This document shows positions 36,111 to 46,800 of a stretch of 64,000 nt of DNA, piece by piece. The first letter of the stretch is position 1; each line of letters begins with the position of its first letter. A program made the position numbers and the translations under genes. The notes under the pieces are model-generated. The model did no database searches. It was not told the origin of the DNA and saw nothing but the letters and a program-made list of their open reading frames with translations. Location: positions 1 through 64,000 of the forward strand of contig NZ_VLIY01000014.1 in assembly GCF_007489285.1 (NCBI RefSeq), given 5' to 3'. Source of the DNA: Skermania sp. ID1734 (GTDB taxonomy: Bacteria > Actinomycetota > Actinomycetes > Mycobacteriales > Mycobacteriaceae).

Positions 36111-36147
36111 CCCAGGGGTGGTGAGTAACCACCCCTGGGGTGGCTTT
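36111..36147 (+). terminator. Terminator after lsr2
   Basis: CCCAGGGGTGG (36111-36121) pairs perfectly with CCACCCCTGGG (36129-36139) around a 7-base loop, followed by GTGGCTTT. It separates lsr2 from the chorismate-mutase-like gene. Confidence 0.75.
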
Positions 36148-36211
36148 CGAGGACGGTTGTACGAGCAGAGGATTGTTCCTAGATCCAACGCCTTCGTCTT
36201 CGGGAGTAGAT

Positions 36212-36523
36212 ATGACTGTCACCATGAACGCCGCAGCAGCAACGCCGTTCGACGCCACGGTGCCGGCGGCGTCGGATGCGGAAGCACAGCGAGTGCGCAG
36301 CGAACTCGAGCGACTCGACGCCGAATTGGTCGCCATCGTGCGCCGTCGCGCTGAACTGACTCGGCGGGCCGGACTGATTCGCAAGTCGGTCAGCGTTGTC
36401 ACTGCCGCGCACCACGACGAGATGAGCGTGGTCCGCCACTACGAGCGACACTTCGGCCGCGATGGCGTCAGCATCGCGCTGTCGCTGCTGCGGCTCGGTC
36501 GCTCGGGCGGTTGCCTGCGCTGA
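36212..36523 (+). CDS. Chorismate mutase-like (AroQ-type) protein
   Basis: A 103-residue, mainly helical protein. ELERLDAELVAIVRRRAELT matches helix 1 of AroQ-type mutases, and the C-terminal LLRLGRSGG resembles the end of M. tuberculosis chorismate mutase (Rv0948c), which as I recall ends LLRLGRGRLGH and contacts DAHP synthase. The helix 2 segment reads HHDEMSVV: an Asp stands where I expect an Arg before the Glu-Met pair, so activity is uncertain. ATG 36212 has GGGAG five bases upstream. The FHA gene follows after 61 bases. Confidence 0.62.
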   Translation: MTVTMNAAAATPFDATVPAASDAEAQRVRSELERLDAELVAIVRRRAELTRRAGLIRKSVSVVTAAHHDEMSVVRHYERHFGRDGVSIALSLLRLGRSGGCLR

Positions 36524-36584
36524 GCCAGATGTTGCTACTAAGCCGCCGGTACAGGCACGATTGTGCTCGTGGGACGAGGCCAAC

Positions 36585-37208
36585 GTGTCTGTACTTGACG
36601 GACCCTGTTTACGTTTTGCCGACGGCTCCGGCCGACAGCATGAGGTTGGGCTGTCGGTCGAGAAGCCGCGGTTGACGGTAGGCAGATCGGCGCAGGCTGA
36701 TATTGCACTCACCTGGGACGGTGAGGTGTCGCGTCTGCATGCGGCCCTGGAATGGATGGGCACCCACTGGACGATTCTCGATGACGGGCTGTCCCGCAAC
36801 GGAACATTCATCAACGGCGAGCGCCTGGCTGGCCGGCGTCGGCTGCACGCCGGAGACCGGATCCGTATCGGCGCTGTCGTTTTGACGTTTCACGAGTTCG
36901 GCGCGGGCGCCGACGATGTCACGAGAGTGTCGTCCGGCGCGATCCCGACCGTTCGGTCACTGACCGAGACACAGCGTTCGGTGCTGCTCGCGTTGTGCCG
37001 GCCGTACAAGCACGGTGCCGCCTTCGCGAGTCCTGCCTCCAATCAACAGATCGCCGCGGAACTGTTCCTCAGCGTCGACGCCATCAAGACTCATCTGCGC
37101 GCGCTTTTTTCGAAGTTCGGCGTAGAAGACTTACCGCAGAATCAGAAGCGCATCCGGCTGGCTGAACTGGCCATGCAGAACGGCGTCATCTCCGAGCGAG
37201 ATCTTTAA
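36585..37208 (+). CDS. FHA domain protein with C-terminal helix-turn-helix
   Basis: A 207-residue protein. FHA domain about 22-95: GRSAQADIAL, SRLHAALEW and NGTFINGERL, which read phosphothreonine. The C-terminal ~80 residues (LTETQRSVLLALCRPY, then SNQQIAAELFLSVDAIKTHLRALFSKFG) look like a winged helix-turn-helix domain similar to known actinobacterial FHA-HTH proteins. It may connect Ser/Thr kinase signalling to transcription. GTG 36585 with GAGG six bases upstream is the chosen start. A membrane kinase lies at 14526 in this window; no direct link is shown. Confidence 0.75.
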   Translation: MSVLDGPCLRFADGSGRQHEVGLSVEKPRLTVGRSAQADIALTWDGEVSRLHAALEWMGTHWTILDDGLSRNGTFINGERLAGRRRLHAGDRIRIGAVVLTFHEFGAGADDVTRVSSGAIPTVRSLTETQRSVLLALCRPYKHGAAFASPASNQQIAAELFLSVDAIKTHLRALFSKFGVEDLPQNQKRIRLAELAMQNGVISERDL

Positions 37209-37229
37209 GGCGCTACTTGTACAGCCGGC

Positions 37230-38213
37230 TCACGCGGCGAGTACGACGCGAGCGCCGACAGAGTCACCGCTCGCGTCGTGGGCCGTGTCACCGCTCGCTG
37301 CCCGGGCGCGCGAGATGAGCCGCGCAATCCCGTGTGCCACGGCGGCCGGCTGCTCGAGGATCACCGAGTGCCCGGCGCCGTCGACGCACACCAACTCGGC
37401 GCCGCGGACCTGGGCAGCGATCGTGACCGAATGCGTCAGCGGGGTCATCAGGTCCGCTGTCCCGCACAGCACCAGCGTAGGGATCTCGGCGAGCACGCCA
37501 AGCGAGTCGGTTTCGTCGAAGGTGCGAAACGAACTCAGGAAGGTCGCCATCGTGGTGATCGGGGTCTGGTTGTGCATCGCTGCCGCCAGTGCGACGATCC
37601 GCGGGCTTACCTTGCGGTTGCCGAACTCGGCCGTCTCGATGACCGGAGCGAGCGCGCGGCAGCCCAGGTGCTTGACCCGCCGCATCAGCCCGGGCGCCCG
37701 TCGAACGGCGGCTTGAAACCACCCCGTCGCGGGGTTGCGCAGCAAGCGGCCGAATCCGGCGTCGGACAGGTTGCTCGCGGCGGTGGCGACCAGGCCCATC
37801 CCGACGATGCGGGTGCCGATCTCGGCGGGGTAGCGCCCGGCGTAGGTAATGGCCGTCATCCCGCCCATCGAGTGTCCGACCAGCATGACGGGCCCGGTGG
37901 GAGCCACCGCGTCGATCACCGCGTGCAGGTCATCGGCAAGCTGGCCGATGGTGTATGTGCTCGCCGGCGCTTCCTCGGAATCGCCGTGCCCGCGGTGGTC
38001 GTAGCTGACCACCCGCACCGAGAGGTTGGGGTCGATCTGATCGCGCACGTAGGCCCAGCTTTCGCTGCGTAGGCAGTGCCCGTGCAGCAACAGGACGGTC
38101 AGGTCGGCGCTAAGGTCGCCCTCTTCGCGCACCGCGAGCCGCACGCCGTCCGGGGTCACCACGGTGCTGTGCACGGTGGTGCTTGGGCCATTGGCGTTCT
38201 GCGTGGTGAACAT
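37230..38213 (-). CDS. Alpha/beta hydrolase
   Basis: A 327-residue alpha/beta hydrolase. Nucleophile elbow GHSMGG, oxyanion region LLLHGHCL, an Asp after a strand (LVLCGTADLMTP) and a C-terminal His in DGAGHSVILE make a complete triad. ATG 38213 has AAGGAG upstream. Substrate unknown. It converges on the FHA-HTH gene and is divergent from the secreted lipase. Confidence 0.83.
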   Translation of the reverse strand: MFTTQNANGPSTTVHSTVVTPDGVRLAVREEGDLSADLTVLLLHGHCLRSESWAYVRDQIDPNLSVRVVSYDHRGHGDSEEAPASTYTIGQLADDLHAVIDAVAPTGPVMLVGHSMGGMTAITYAGRYPAEIGTRIVGMGLVATAASNLSDAGFGRLLRNPATGWFQAAVRRAPGLMRRVKHLGCRALAPVIETAEFGNRKVSPRIVALAAAMHNQTPITTMATFLSSFRTFDETDSLGVLAEIPTLVLCGTADLMTPLTHSVTIAAQVRGAELVCVDGAGHSVILEQPAAVAHGIARLISRARAASGDTAHDASGDSVGARVVLAA

Positions 38214-38347
38214 GCCGGGCTCCTTCTGCGCGGGTTGCCTAATCAATGTCGCGCGCGCGGGCAACCGAAAGTAGGAACCCGAGTGGTGAGCGGTCCGCCC
38301 TGCAGGGTGCGTCTTTTACCACCCAAGGTGTGAGCCGGTTGCTATCC

Positions 38348-38361
38348 TGCAACACGTTCTA
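38348..38361. promoter_or_regulatory. KstR-like operator before the lipase gene
   Basis: TGCAACACGTTCTA fits the KstR consensus TnnAACnnGTTnnA at every fixed position, 25 bases before the lipase start. It overlaps GTTGC-TATCCT-GCAAC (38338-38353), whose centre is a possible -10. KstR represses cholesterol genes in mycobacteria and rhodococci. About one chance match to such a motif is expected in 64 kb, so position is the main support. Confidence 0.4.
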
Positions 38362-38386
38362 ATTCGCGGGGATGATGGAGTGATTC

Positions 38387-39328
38387 GTGCGCAAGCTGCT
38401 CGCGGTGCTGTCGGTGGTTCTGAGCTGCTGTTTGGCCTTCTCGGCGCCCGCCTTCGCGGCGCCGGCTCCATTGCCGGTCGACTACAACTTCTTCGCCGGA
38501 ATTCCCGACGAGTTGACGCATCCGGGCGGGTCTCTGCCAGGCAGCAACGACTGGAACTGCAAGCCTTCGCCGGAGCACCCGAACCCGGTTGTGCTGGTGC
38601 ACGGCACCGGCGGTGGTGCGCAAACCAACTGGGGCGTGTACGCGCCGCTGTTGGCGAACGAGGGGTACTGCGTCTACGCGCTGACGTACGGCAACTACAC
38701 CAACCTGCCGTGGCCGATATCGGCGATCGGCGGCATGCGGCCGATGGAGCAGAGTGCCGCTGAGCTCAGCGCGTTCGTGGATCGCGTGCTCGCGGCTACC
38801 GGCGCCAACCGCGTGGACATCGTCGGACATTCGCAGGGCACGCTGATGCCCACCTACTACGTCAAGCACCTCGGCGGGGCGGCCAAGATCGACAAGTACA
38901 TTTCGTTGGCGCCGCTGTGGAACGGCTCAAACGCGGCGGGTGGCGGCGACATCGCAGCGTTCGCCCGTCGCCTGGGCGCAGCCGACGTCCTGAACTCATC
39001 GGTCGGCGCGTTGTGCGGTGCCTGCGTCGAGTTCCTGACCGGTGCGCCGTTCATGCAGGACCTGCAAAGCGGCGGGATCTACGCGCCCAACATCACCTAT
39101 ACGAACATCACCACGGCGTACGACGAGGCGGTGGTGCCCTACACGAGCGGACTGCTGGCCGCGCCGAACGCGACCAACATCGTCGTGCAGAACGGCTGTG
39201 CCCAGGACTATTCGGACCACGCCGGGCTGGCCGGCAGCCCACGAGCGGCAGCGTTCGTCCTCAACGCGCTCGACCCGGCGCACCCACACCCGGTGCCGTG
39301 CGTCTTCGTGCCCCCGTTCACCGGCTGA
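38387..39328 (+). CDS. Secreted lipase/esterase (class 2 lipase type)
   Basis: A 313-residue protein with a Sec signal peptide (VRKLLAVLSVVLSCCLAFSA, cleavage after AFA near residue 25). The lipase elbow GHSQG lies near 148, and HGTGGG forms the oxyanion hole. Asp and His appear in the last third (AQDYSDHAGLAGS). Four Cys (CGACVEF and others) suggest disulfides outside the cell. GTG 38387 is the start. It probably hydrolyses triacylglycerols or other esters outside the cell. A candidate KstR site lies upstream. Confidence 0.85.
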   Translation: MRKLLAVLSVVLSCCLAFSAPAFAAPAPLPVDYNFFAGIPDELTHPGGSLPGSNDWNCKPSPEHPNPVVLVHGTGGGAQTNWGVYAPLLANEGYCVYALTYGNYTNLPWPISAIGGMRPMEQSAAELSAFVDRVLAATGANRVDIVGHSQGTLMPTYYVKHLGGAAKIDKYISLAPLWNGSNAAGGGDIAAFARRLGAADVLNSSVGALCGACVEFLTGAPFMQDLQSGGIYAPNITYTNITTAYDEAVVPYTSGLLAAPNATNIVVQNGCAQDYSDHAGLAGSPRAAAFVLNALDPAHPHPVPCVFVPPFTG

Positions 39329-39340
39329 CAGACTGGAGAC

Positions 39341-40825
39341 ATGATCGCGGACTCGACACCGCTGCTGGTGCCGGGCCAGACGTGCTGGCGGACAGCGCCG
39401 GCGGACCGGTTGGCCCTGATCGTGGATGCGGACGGGTACTTCCGTGCCGCCAAGGCCGCGATGCTGGCCGCGCAGCACCGGATCATGCTGATCGGTTGGG
39501 ACTTCGACACCCGCATCGAGTTGGAACCGCGTGAACGGGAGCTTCCGGGCCCCAACCGGCTGGGTCGATTCCTGGTCTGGCTGACCAAGTCGCGCCCGGA
39601 CGTGCATATCTATCTGCTCAAGTGGGACCTCGGCACCCTCACCGATGGCCTCGCCCGCGGCATGCCTCCGGTGTTTCTGCTCAACCTGTTCACAAGTAAG
39701 CGGATGCACCTGGTCGAGGACGGTGCGCACCCGCCGGGCGCCGCACACCATCAGAAGATCGTCGTGATCGACGATGCCCTGGCGTTCTGCGGCGGTATCG
39801 ACATGACGGTGGACCGCTGGGACACCCGGGACCACCCCGACGACGACGTGCGGCGCACCAACCCGAACGGTGCGCAGCATGGCCCGTGGCACGACGCCAC
39901 GGTTGCCGTCGATGGCGCGGCGGCCGCGCTGATCGGGGAGGTGGCGCGGGAGCGGTGGCTCACGATGACGGGCGAGAACCTGGAGCCGATCGACGCGGGC
40001 ATCGCCGCGGCACGGCTGTGGCCGCGGGCACTGCAGCCGACGATGGAAAAGGTGGACGTCGCGATCGCCCGGACCTTGCCCGAACTCAACGAGCGCACCG
40101 AGGTCCGCGAGATCGAGGAGCTGTACGTGCGGGCGATCCGGGCGGCGCGCAACGTCTTGTACTTCGAGAATCAGTATCTGGCCGCACGCGGGCTGGTCGA
40201 TGAAATCGCGGCACGGTTGCGCGCGCAGGACGGACCGGAAGTTGTCATCGTGCTGCCCCGGCACTCAGAGGGATGGCTCGAACGTCAGGCGATGGACGGA
40301 GCCCGGTACCGCCTGCTCGCCGAGTTATGGGAGGCCGACGAGCACGACCGGCTGCGGGTGTACTTCCCCGTCACGGCCGGCGGGCAGCCGATCTATGTGC
40401 ATGCCAAGTTGCTGGTTGTCGATGACCGGCTGGTTCGGGTCGGCTCGGCGAATCTGAACAACCGATCCATGGGCTTCGACACCGAGTGCGACATCGCGGT
40501 GGAGGCGAACGCGTCCGACGCTGAGCTCGCCGGCCGCATTCTCGATATTCGCGACGATCTGATCGCCGAGCACCTCGGAGTTGGAATCGACCGGTTGCGC
40601 GCGGAGTTGACGGACTCCAACGGTTCACTGGTCGCAGCGATCGACGCGCTGCGCCTCGAGGCCGGCGAAGGCCGAACGCTGGTGCCATTCGATTCGGGTG
40701 TCGTCGCGGGCGAGGACAGCCCACTGGCCGAAAGCGAGCTTCTCGATCCCGCGCGGCGACCGTTTAGTTTGCTCGGTCGCCTTCGGCGGGTAATCGACCT
40801 GCGCGGCCGTTCGCTGTCAGCGTAG
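39341..40825 (+). CDS. Phospholipase D-like protein
   Basis: A 494-residue protein with two HKD motifs, HHQKIVVIDDALAFCGG and HAKLLVVDDRLVRVGSANLNNRS, so it is a complete PLD-superfamily enzyme. It is likely to cleave or transfer phosphatidyl groups. No signal peptide is visible; it starts MIADSTPLLVPG 12 bases after the lipase stop, so the two could share a transcript. The lipase is exported and this one is not, so a common pathway is only a guess. Confidence 0.83.
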   Translation: MIADSTPLLVPGQTCWRTAPADRLALIVDADGYFRAAKAAMLAAQHRIMLIGWDFDTRIELEPRERELPGPNRLGRFLVWLTKSRPDVHIYLLKWDLGTLTDGLARGMPPVFLLNLFTSKRMHLVEDGAHPPGAAHHQKIVVIDDALAFCGGIDMTVDRWDTRDHPDDDVRRTNPNGAQHGPWHDATVAVDGAAAALIGEVARERWLTMTGENLEPIDAGIAAARLWPRALQPTMEKVDVAIARTLPELNERTEVREIEELYVRAIRAARNVLYFENQYLAARGLVDEIAARLRAQDGPEVVIVLPRHSEGWLERQAMDGARYRLLAELWEADEHDRLRVYFPVTAGGQPIYVHAKLLVVDDRLVRVGSANLNNRSMGFDTECDIAVEANASDAELAGRILDIRDDLIAEHLGVGIDRLRAELTDSNGSLVAAIDALRLEAGEGRTLVPFDSGVVAGEDSPLAESELLDPARRPFSLLGRLRRVIDLRGRSLSA

Positions 40826-41053
40826 CGGCGGCGGGAAACGAAAGGTCACGTCGCGGCGTTATCTACGTAAGCCGGTGCAACTCGTGCAAAACAGGTGGAC
40901 GAGCGGCGGTCGGAATCCCCGGGAACTAGAGTAGACATCGGGGCAGAGGAACCAGTTTTGGTCGAGCCGCCAAGGACCGGTTTCACGGTGATCCGGGAAT
41001 GGGCTCGGTGCGCGTTTGCGTGCCGGATTCGTTGCCAAAAGTGAGGGAGAGCG

Positions 41054-43597
41054 ATGTTCGAGAGGTTTACCGACCGGGCACGGCGGGTTGTCGTCCTGGC
41101 CCAAGAAGAGGCCCGGATGCTCAACCACAACTACATCGGCACCGAGCACATCCTGCTGGGCCTCATCCACGAGGGCGAGGGCGTCGCGGCCAAGTCGCTG
41201 GAGTCGTTGGGTATTTCGCTCGAGGGCGTGCGCAGCCAGGTCGAAGAGATCATCGGGCAGGGCCAGCAAGCCCCGTCCGGACACATTCCATTTACGCCAC
41301 GGGCCAAGAAGGTGCTCGAGCTCAGCCTGCGCGAGGCATTGCAGCTCGGCCACAACTACATAGGCACCGAGCACATCCTGCTGGGCCTCATCCGTGAGGG
41401 TGAAGGTGTCGCGGCGCAAGTCTTGGTGAAGCTCGGCGCTGACCTGAACCGCGTGCGCCAGCAGGTCATTCAACTGCTCTCGGGCTACCAGGGCAAGGAG
41501 CCGGCGGAGTCCGGCGGCAGCCGCGGCGAAGCGGGCACCCCGTCGACGTCGCTGGTGCTCGACCAGTTCGGGCGCAACCTCACCCAGGCCGCACTAGAAG
41601 GCAAACTCGACCCGGTGATCGGCCGCTCGAAGGAAATCGAGCGGGTCATGCAGGTGCTGAGCCGGCGCACCAAGAACAACCCGGTGCTGATCGGAGAGCC
41701 CGGCGTCGGTAAGACCGCCGTGGTCGAGGGGCTGGCCCAGGCGATCGTCAACGGCGAGGTGCCGGAGACGCTCAAGGACAAGCAGCTCTACACCCTTGAC
41801 CTCGGTTCGCTGGTCGCCGGCAGCCGTTACCGCGGTGACTTCGAGGAGCGCCTGAAGAAGGTGCTCAAGGAGATCAACACGCGTGGCGACATCATCCTGT
41901 TCATCGACGAGCTGCACACGCTGGTCGGGGCGGGCGCCGCGGAAGGCGCGATCGACGCGGCGAGCATCTTGAAGCCGAAGTTGGCCCGCGGTGAATTGCA
42001 GACCATCGGCGCCACCACCCTCGACGAGTACCGCAAGTACATCGAGAAGGACGCCGCCCTCGAGCGCCGGTTCCAGCCGGTGCAGGTCGGCGAGCCGACG
42101 GTCGAGCACACCATCAACATCCTCAAAGGCCTTCGTGACCGCTACGAGGCACACCACCGGGTCTCCATCACCGACGGTGCGCTGGTGGCCGCGGCGACCC
42201 TCGCGGACCGCTACATCAACGACCGCTTCTTGCCGGACAAGGCGATCGACCTGATCGACGAGGCCGGTGCACGGATGCGTATCCGCCGGATGACCGCACC
42301 GCCAGACCTGCGCGAGTTCGACGACAAGATCGCCGAGGCGCGGCGTGAAAAGGAGTCCGCGATCGACGCGCAGGACTTCGAGAAGGCCGCGTCGTTGCGC
42401 GACAAGGAGAAGCAACTCGTCGCCAAGCGGGCCGAGCGGGAGAAGCAGTGGCGCTCCGGCGACCTCGACGTGATCGCCGAGGTCGACGACGAGCAGATCG
42501 CCGAGGTGCTGGCCAACTGGACCGGTATCCCGGTGTTCAAGCTCACCGAGGAGGAGACCACTCGCCTGCTCCGGATGGAGGACGAGCTGCACAAGCGCAT
42601 CATCGGTCAAGAGGATGCGGTTCGGGCTGTCTCGAAGGCGATCCGGCGTACCCGTGCCGGCCTGAAGGACCCCAAGCGGCCCTCGGGCTCGTTCATCTTC
42701 GCCGGCCCGTCGGGTGTCGGTAAGACCGAGCTGTCCAAGGCGCTGGCGAACTTCCTCTTCGGCGACGACGATGCGCTGATTCAGATCGACATGGGCGAGT
42801 TCCACGACCGCTTCACCGCGTCGCGGCTGTTCGGCGCTCCCCCTGGATACGTCGGCTACGAGGAGGGCGGCCAGCTCACCGAGAAGGTGCGCCGCAAGCC
42901 GTTCAGTGTGGTTCTGTTCGACGAGATCGAGAAGGCGCACCAGGAGATCTACAACACCCTCCTGCAGGTGCTCGAGGATGGTCGTCTCACCGACGGCCAG
43001 GGTCGCACGGTCGACTTCAAGAACACCGTGCTGATCTTCACCTCGAACCTGGGTACCTCCGACATCTCCAAGGCGGTCGGCTTGGGCTTCACGCAGTCCA
43101 ACGCTGAGGGCTCGAACTACGAGCGCATGAAGATGAAGGTCAACGACGAGCTGAAGAAGCACTTCCGGCCTGAATTCCTCAACCGCATCGACGACGTGAT
43201 CGTCTTCCACCAGCTCACCACGCAGCAGATCGTGGAGATGGTGGATCTGATGATCACCCGCGTCGAGGCCCAGTTGAAGAACAAGGACATGGCGCTCAAG
43301 CTCACCGAGAAGGCCAAGGCGCTGCTGGCCAAGCGCGGCTTCGACCCGGTGCTCGGCGCGCGGCCGCTGCGCCGGACCATCCAGCGCGAGATCGAAGACC
43401 AGCTGTCGGAGAAGATCCTCTTCGGCGAGATCGGCCCCGGCCAGATCGTGTTGGTCGACGTCGAAGGCTGGGACGGCGAAGGCTCCGGCGAGGACGCCAA
43501 GTTCACCTTCCGCGGTGCGCCGAAGCCGGCCAAGGTGCCGGACTCGCCGGCTCCAGCGCTGGCGGGCGCCGGTGAGGGCGCGGCCGAAGCGGAGTAA
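41054..43597 (+). CDS. clpC1: ATP-dependent Clp protease ATP-binding subunit ClpC1
   Basis: An 847-residue Hsp100 unfoldase. N-terminal Clp-N repeats ([12 protein letters not shown] and again [13 protein letters not shown]), first AAA domain with GEPGVGKT near residue 214 and IILFIDELH, a UVR-like middle coil near 425-460, second AAA domain with GPSGVGKT near 551, and a C-terminal Glu-rich tail. It feeds unfolded proteins to ClpP1P2. GAGGGAGAGC lies upstream of ATG 41054. The 228-bp upstream gap (40826-41053) holds the promoter; I see no clear hexamers. PanD, whose turnover in M. tuberculosis depends on ClpC1, is encoded nearby. Confidence 0.96.
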   Translation: MFERFTDRARRVVVLAQEEARMLNHNYIGTEHILLGLIHEGEGVAAKSLESLGISLEGVRSQVEEIIGQGQQAPSGHIPFTPRAKKVLELSLREALQLGHNYIGTEHILLGLIREGEGVAAQVLVKLGADLNRVRQQVIQLLSGYQGKEPAESGGSRGEAGTPSTSLVLDQFGRNLTQAALEGKLDPVIGRSKEIERVMQVLSRRTKNNPVLIGEPGVGKTAVVEGLAQAIVNGEVPETLKDKQLYTLDLGSLVAGSRYRGDFEERLKKVLKEINTRGDIILFIDELHTLVGAGAAEGAIDAASILKPKLARGELQTIGATTLDEYRKYIEKDAALERRFQPVQVGEPTVEHTINILKGLRDRYEAHHRVSITDGALVAAATLADRYINDRFLPDKAIDLIDEAGARMRIRRMTAPPDLREFDDKIAEARREKESAIDAQDFEKAASLRDKEKQLVAKRAEREKQWRSGDLDVIAEVDDEQIAEVLANWTGIPVFKLTEEETTRLLRMEDELHKRIIGQEDAVRAVSKAIRRTRAGLKDPKRPSGSFIFAGPSGVGKTELSKALANFLFGDDDALIQIDMGEFHDRFTASRLFGAPPGYVGYEEGGQLTEKVRRKPFSVVLFDEIEKAHQEIYNTLLQVLEDGRLTDGQGRTVDFKNTVLIFTSNLGTSDISKAVGLGFTQSNAEGSNYERMKMKVNDELKKHFRPEFLNRIDDVIVFHQLTTQQIVEMVDLMITRVEAQLKNKDMALKLTEKAKALLAKRGFDPVLGARPLRRTIQREIEDQLSEKILFGEIGPGQIVLVDVEGWDGEGSGEDAKFTFRGAPKPAKVPDSPAPALAGAGEGAAEAE

Positions 43598-43605
43598 CCA
43601 CACAG

Positions 43606-43648
43606 CGCAAAGCCCGGGTTCCGGTTCATCGGAGCCCGGGCTTTTGCG
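43606..43648 (+). terminator. Terminator after clpC1
   Basis: CGCAAAGCCCGGGTTCC pairs with the later CGGGCTTTTGCG around a 13-base loop, forming a strong stem followed by TG. It closes the clpC1 transcript and insulates the nitrate reductase gene. Confidence 0.75.
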
Positions 43649-43798
43649 TGTTTGCGGCTAGTGCGAGGAGCCGCAACTCACCCAACAAAAGTTCGGCTCA
43701 GCGACGGAAAACCGTCTATCGGCCGCAGATTTGTTCGTGCAGTTGCGCCCAATCACGCGTCACCCGCGACATCCAGACGTAACAACCGGCCCCGCGCC

Positions 43799-43837
43799 GT
43801 CACCGGCTGCTAACACCAGCCGAAACGTCGGCGAAAC
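43799..43837. promoter_or_regulatory. GlnR-like binding site
   Basis: GTCAC-N6-CTAAC is followed by GAAAC-N6-GAAAC at 43822-43837, close to the actinobacterial GlnR consensus gTnAC-n6-GnAAC. A GTAAC also occurs at 43779. It lies 22-60 bases before the nitrate reductase start. GlnR activates nitrate and nitrite assimilation under nitrogen limitation in related species, so it is expected here. Confidence 0.45.
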
Positions 43838-43859
43838 GCCGCGCCGCGATCATCGACTC

Positions 43860-46800
43860 ATGACCGCCAACGAGACGCCCACGGTGCGAGCGCAATGCTC
43901 GTACTGCGGTGTCGGCTGCGGGATCACCGTGGAAACCGACGCGACCAGGCAGGTCATCGCAAAGGTGTCGGGCGACAAACTGCACCCGGCAAACGCAGGC
44001 AGGCTGTGCACCAAGGGTGCGACCCACGCCGAAATGATGAGCGCCCCCGGCCGAATGACGACCGCCTACGTCCGTCCTTCCCGCCAGCACCCACCGGAAC
44101 CGGTCGACGTCGACGGCGCGATTCAACAGGCTGCCGCGCGGATCCGCGACATCGTCGACGAGCACGGGCCCGATGCGGTGGCGATCTACGTCTCCGGCCA
44201 GATGACGCTCGAGGCGCAGTATCTGGCGGCCAAACTCGCCAAGGGCTACCTGCGCACTGTGCACCTCGAATCGAACTCGCGGCTGTGCATGGCCAGTGCC
44301 GGCACGGGCTACAAACAGTCTCTCGGCGCCGACGGCCCGCCCGGCAGCTACGACGATTTCGACCACGCCGATCTCTTCTTCGTCAGCGGCTCCAACATGG
44401 CCGACTGCCACCCGATCCTTTTCCTGCGCATGACCGACCGGATCAAGTCAGGTGCGAAGCTGATCGTCGTCGGCCCGCGACGCACCGCTACGGCGGACAA
44501 GGCCGACCTGTTTCTGCAGATCAAGCCGGGCACCGACCTGGCGCTGCTGAACGGGCTGCTGCACCTGCTCGTCGAAAATGGCGATATAGACCGGGAATTC
44601 ATTGCCGAACACACCGAGGGCTGGGCAGCCATGGAGCCGCTGCTGGCGGACTACCCACCGAGCCGCGTCGCGGCAATCACCGGGCTCACAGAGGACGATA
44701 TCCGCACGGCCGCCCGGTGGATAGGTGCGGCCGACAACTGGATGTCCTGCTGGACGATGGGTCTGAACCAGAGCACGCACGGCACCTGGAACACCAACGC
44801 CATCTGTAACCTGCACCTGGCCACCGGCGCGATCTGCCGAACGGGCAGTGGGCCGTTCTCGCTGACCGGCCAACCGAACGCCATGGGTGGTCGCGAAATG
44901 GGCTACATGGGGCCGGGTTTGCCCGGACAACGCAGCGTGGTCGACCCCGCCGATCGCGCATTTGTGGAGGCCGCATGGGGACTCGGCCCGGGAACCATCC
45001 GCACCGACATCGGCACCGGCACTGTCGACATGTTCGCCAAGATTGCGGCGGGTGAAATCAAGGCCTGCTGGATCATCTGCACCAATCCTGTGGCGTCCGT
45101 GGCAAACCGGAAGACCGTCGTGGCGGGATTGGAGGCCGCGGACCTCGTCATCACGCAGGACGTGTTTACGGAAACCGCCACCAACGCCTATGCCGACATC
45201 ATGCTCCCGGCCGCATCGTGGACCGAATCCGAAGGCGTCATGGTGAATTCGGAGCGGAACGTGACGTTGGTGCAGCAGGCGGTCGAGCCGGTAGGGCAGG
45301 CGCGGCCGGACTGGCAGCTGATCGCGCAGATGGCCGCCGCGCTCGGTTATGGCGCCGCGTTCGACTATGCCAGCAGCGCAGAGATCTTCGATGAAATTCG
45401 GCAATTCGTCAATCCCCGAACGGGATACGACCTGCGCGGAATCGATTACCCGCGATTGCGGCGATCATCGATGCAGTGGCCGGCGCCACCGGGTGCGTCG
45501 CCGCGCAATCCAATTCGGTATGTCACGGAAGAACGCCTACGTTTCCCGACGCCCAACGGCAGGGCGAAGTTTCTCCCGCGTCCGCACCTGGCACCGGCGG
45601 AAATGCCCGACGACAACTACCCGTTCGTGCTCAATACCGGTCGGCTACAATACCAATGGCACACGATGACCAAAACCGGAAAGGTGGACAAGCTCAACAA
45701 GCTCAGTCCCGCACCGTTTGTCGAAATCAATGCTGCGGATGCCGACGCGCTGGGCATCACCGAGGAGCATCAAGTCGAAATCACCTCGCGGCGAGGACGA
45801 GCGGTGCTGCCCGCAGTCCGCACCGACCGCGTATCACCGGGCAATTGCTTCGCACCGTTCCACTGGAACGACGAGCACGGCGAATACCTCACTGTCAACG
45901 CCGTCACCAACGACGCGGTAGACCAGGAGTCACTGCAGCCGGAGTTCAAGGTCAGCGCGGTGAGCCTGCGCCCGGTGGCGCCAATGACCAAGACGCAGCC
46001 CACCTCCGTGAATCCCGCACGCCGCCTTGCCGCAATCACCGGCGCAGACACGGTCACTCCACCGGTCCCGACCGAGTTAGAAAGAACCTTCCTGAACGGG
46101 TTCTTCGCGGCATTGGATCTCGCTGCGCCTCTCGGGGTGCCGACGTTGCCCGCCAGCGCACCGTTGGCTCCAGCTACCCGCGTCTGGGTGGAAGGGTTGC
46201 TCGCCGGAACCTATTCCGCGCCACGGCTGGCCGACGCCACCGAAACCTCGGTCGAGGTCGACGCACCCGTGCTCGTACTATGGGCTTCGCAAACGGGCAA
46301 CGCGGAGGAACTGGCGCATCGATTTGCGGACCGGTTGTCCGGCACCAATATTCGTGCCCGCACGCTCAGCATGGACGCGTGCGACATTGCCGAGCTGGCC
46401 AAGGCCGAACGCGCCGTGATCTTTTCGAGTACCTTCGGTGATGGCGGACCACCGGACAATGGTGCCGATTTCTGGGAGCGACTCACCGCGGCCGATGCGC
46501 CCAAGCTGGACAGTCTGCACTATTCGGTGCTGGCCCTTGGTGATTCGTCGTACGACGACTTCTGCGGCCACGGCCGCAAGATCGACGATCGGCTGGCCGA
46601 GTTGGGCGCCCGGCGGATGCTCACTCGCGTGGAGTGTGAGGCTGATGACGATGACCTCGCGCACCGTTGGGCGGCCGACGTTGTCAAGCTGCTCTCCTCG
46701 CCCCGCGTCGCTCCGACTGCGGCACCTGGCTTTACCCGCACCGATCCGCTGCAGGCGCCGTTGGTACGCAATGTGCTTCTTACCGGCACAGGTTCGGCGA

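Noticed and set aside
40826-41053. ClgR or sigma-H type promoter of clpC1
   Set aside because: GGAA and TAGA-like pieces occur, but spacing and consensus are too poor to call.
41594-43603. 669-codon frame antisense to clpC1
   Set aside because: The same GC-driven shadow effect; clpC1 on the plus strand has full motifs and a terminator.
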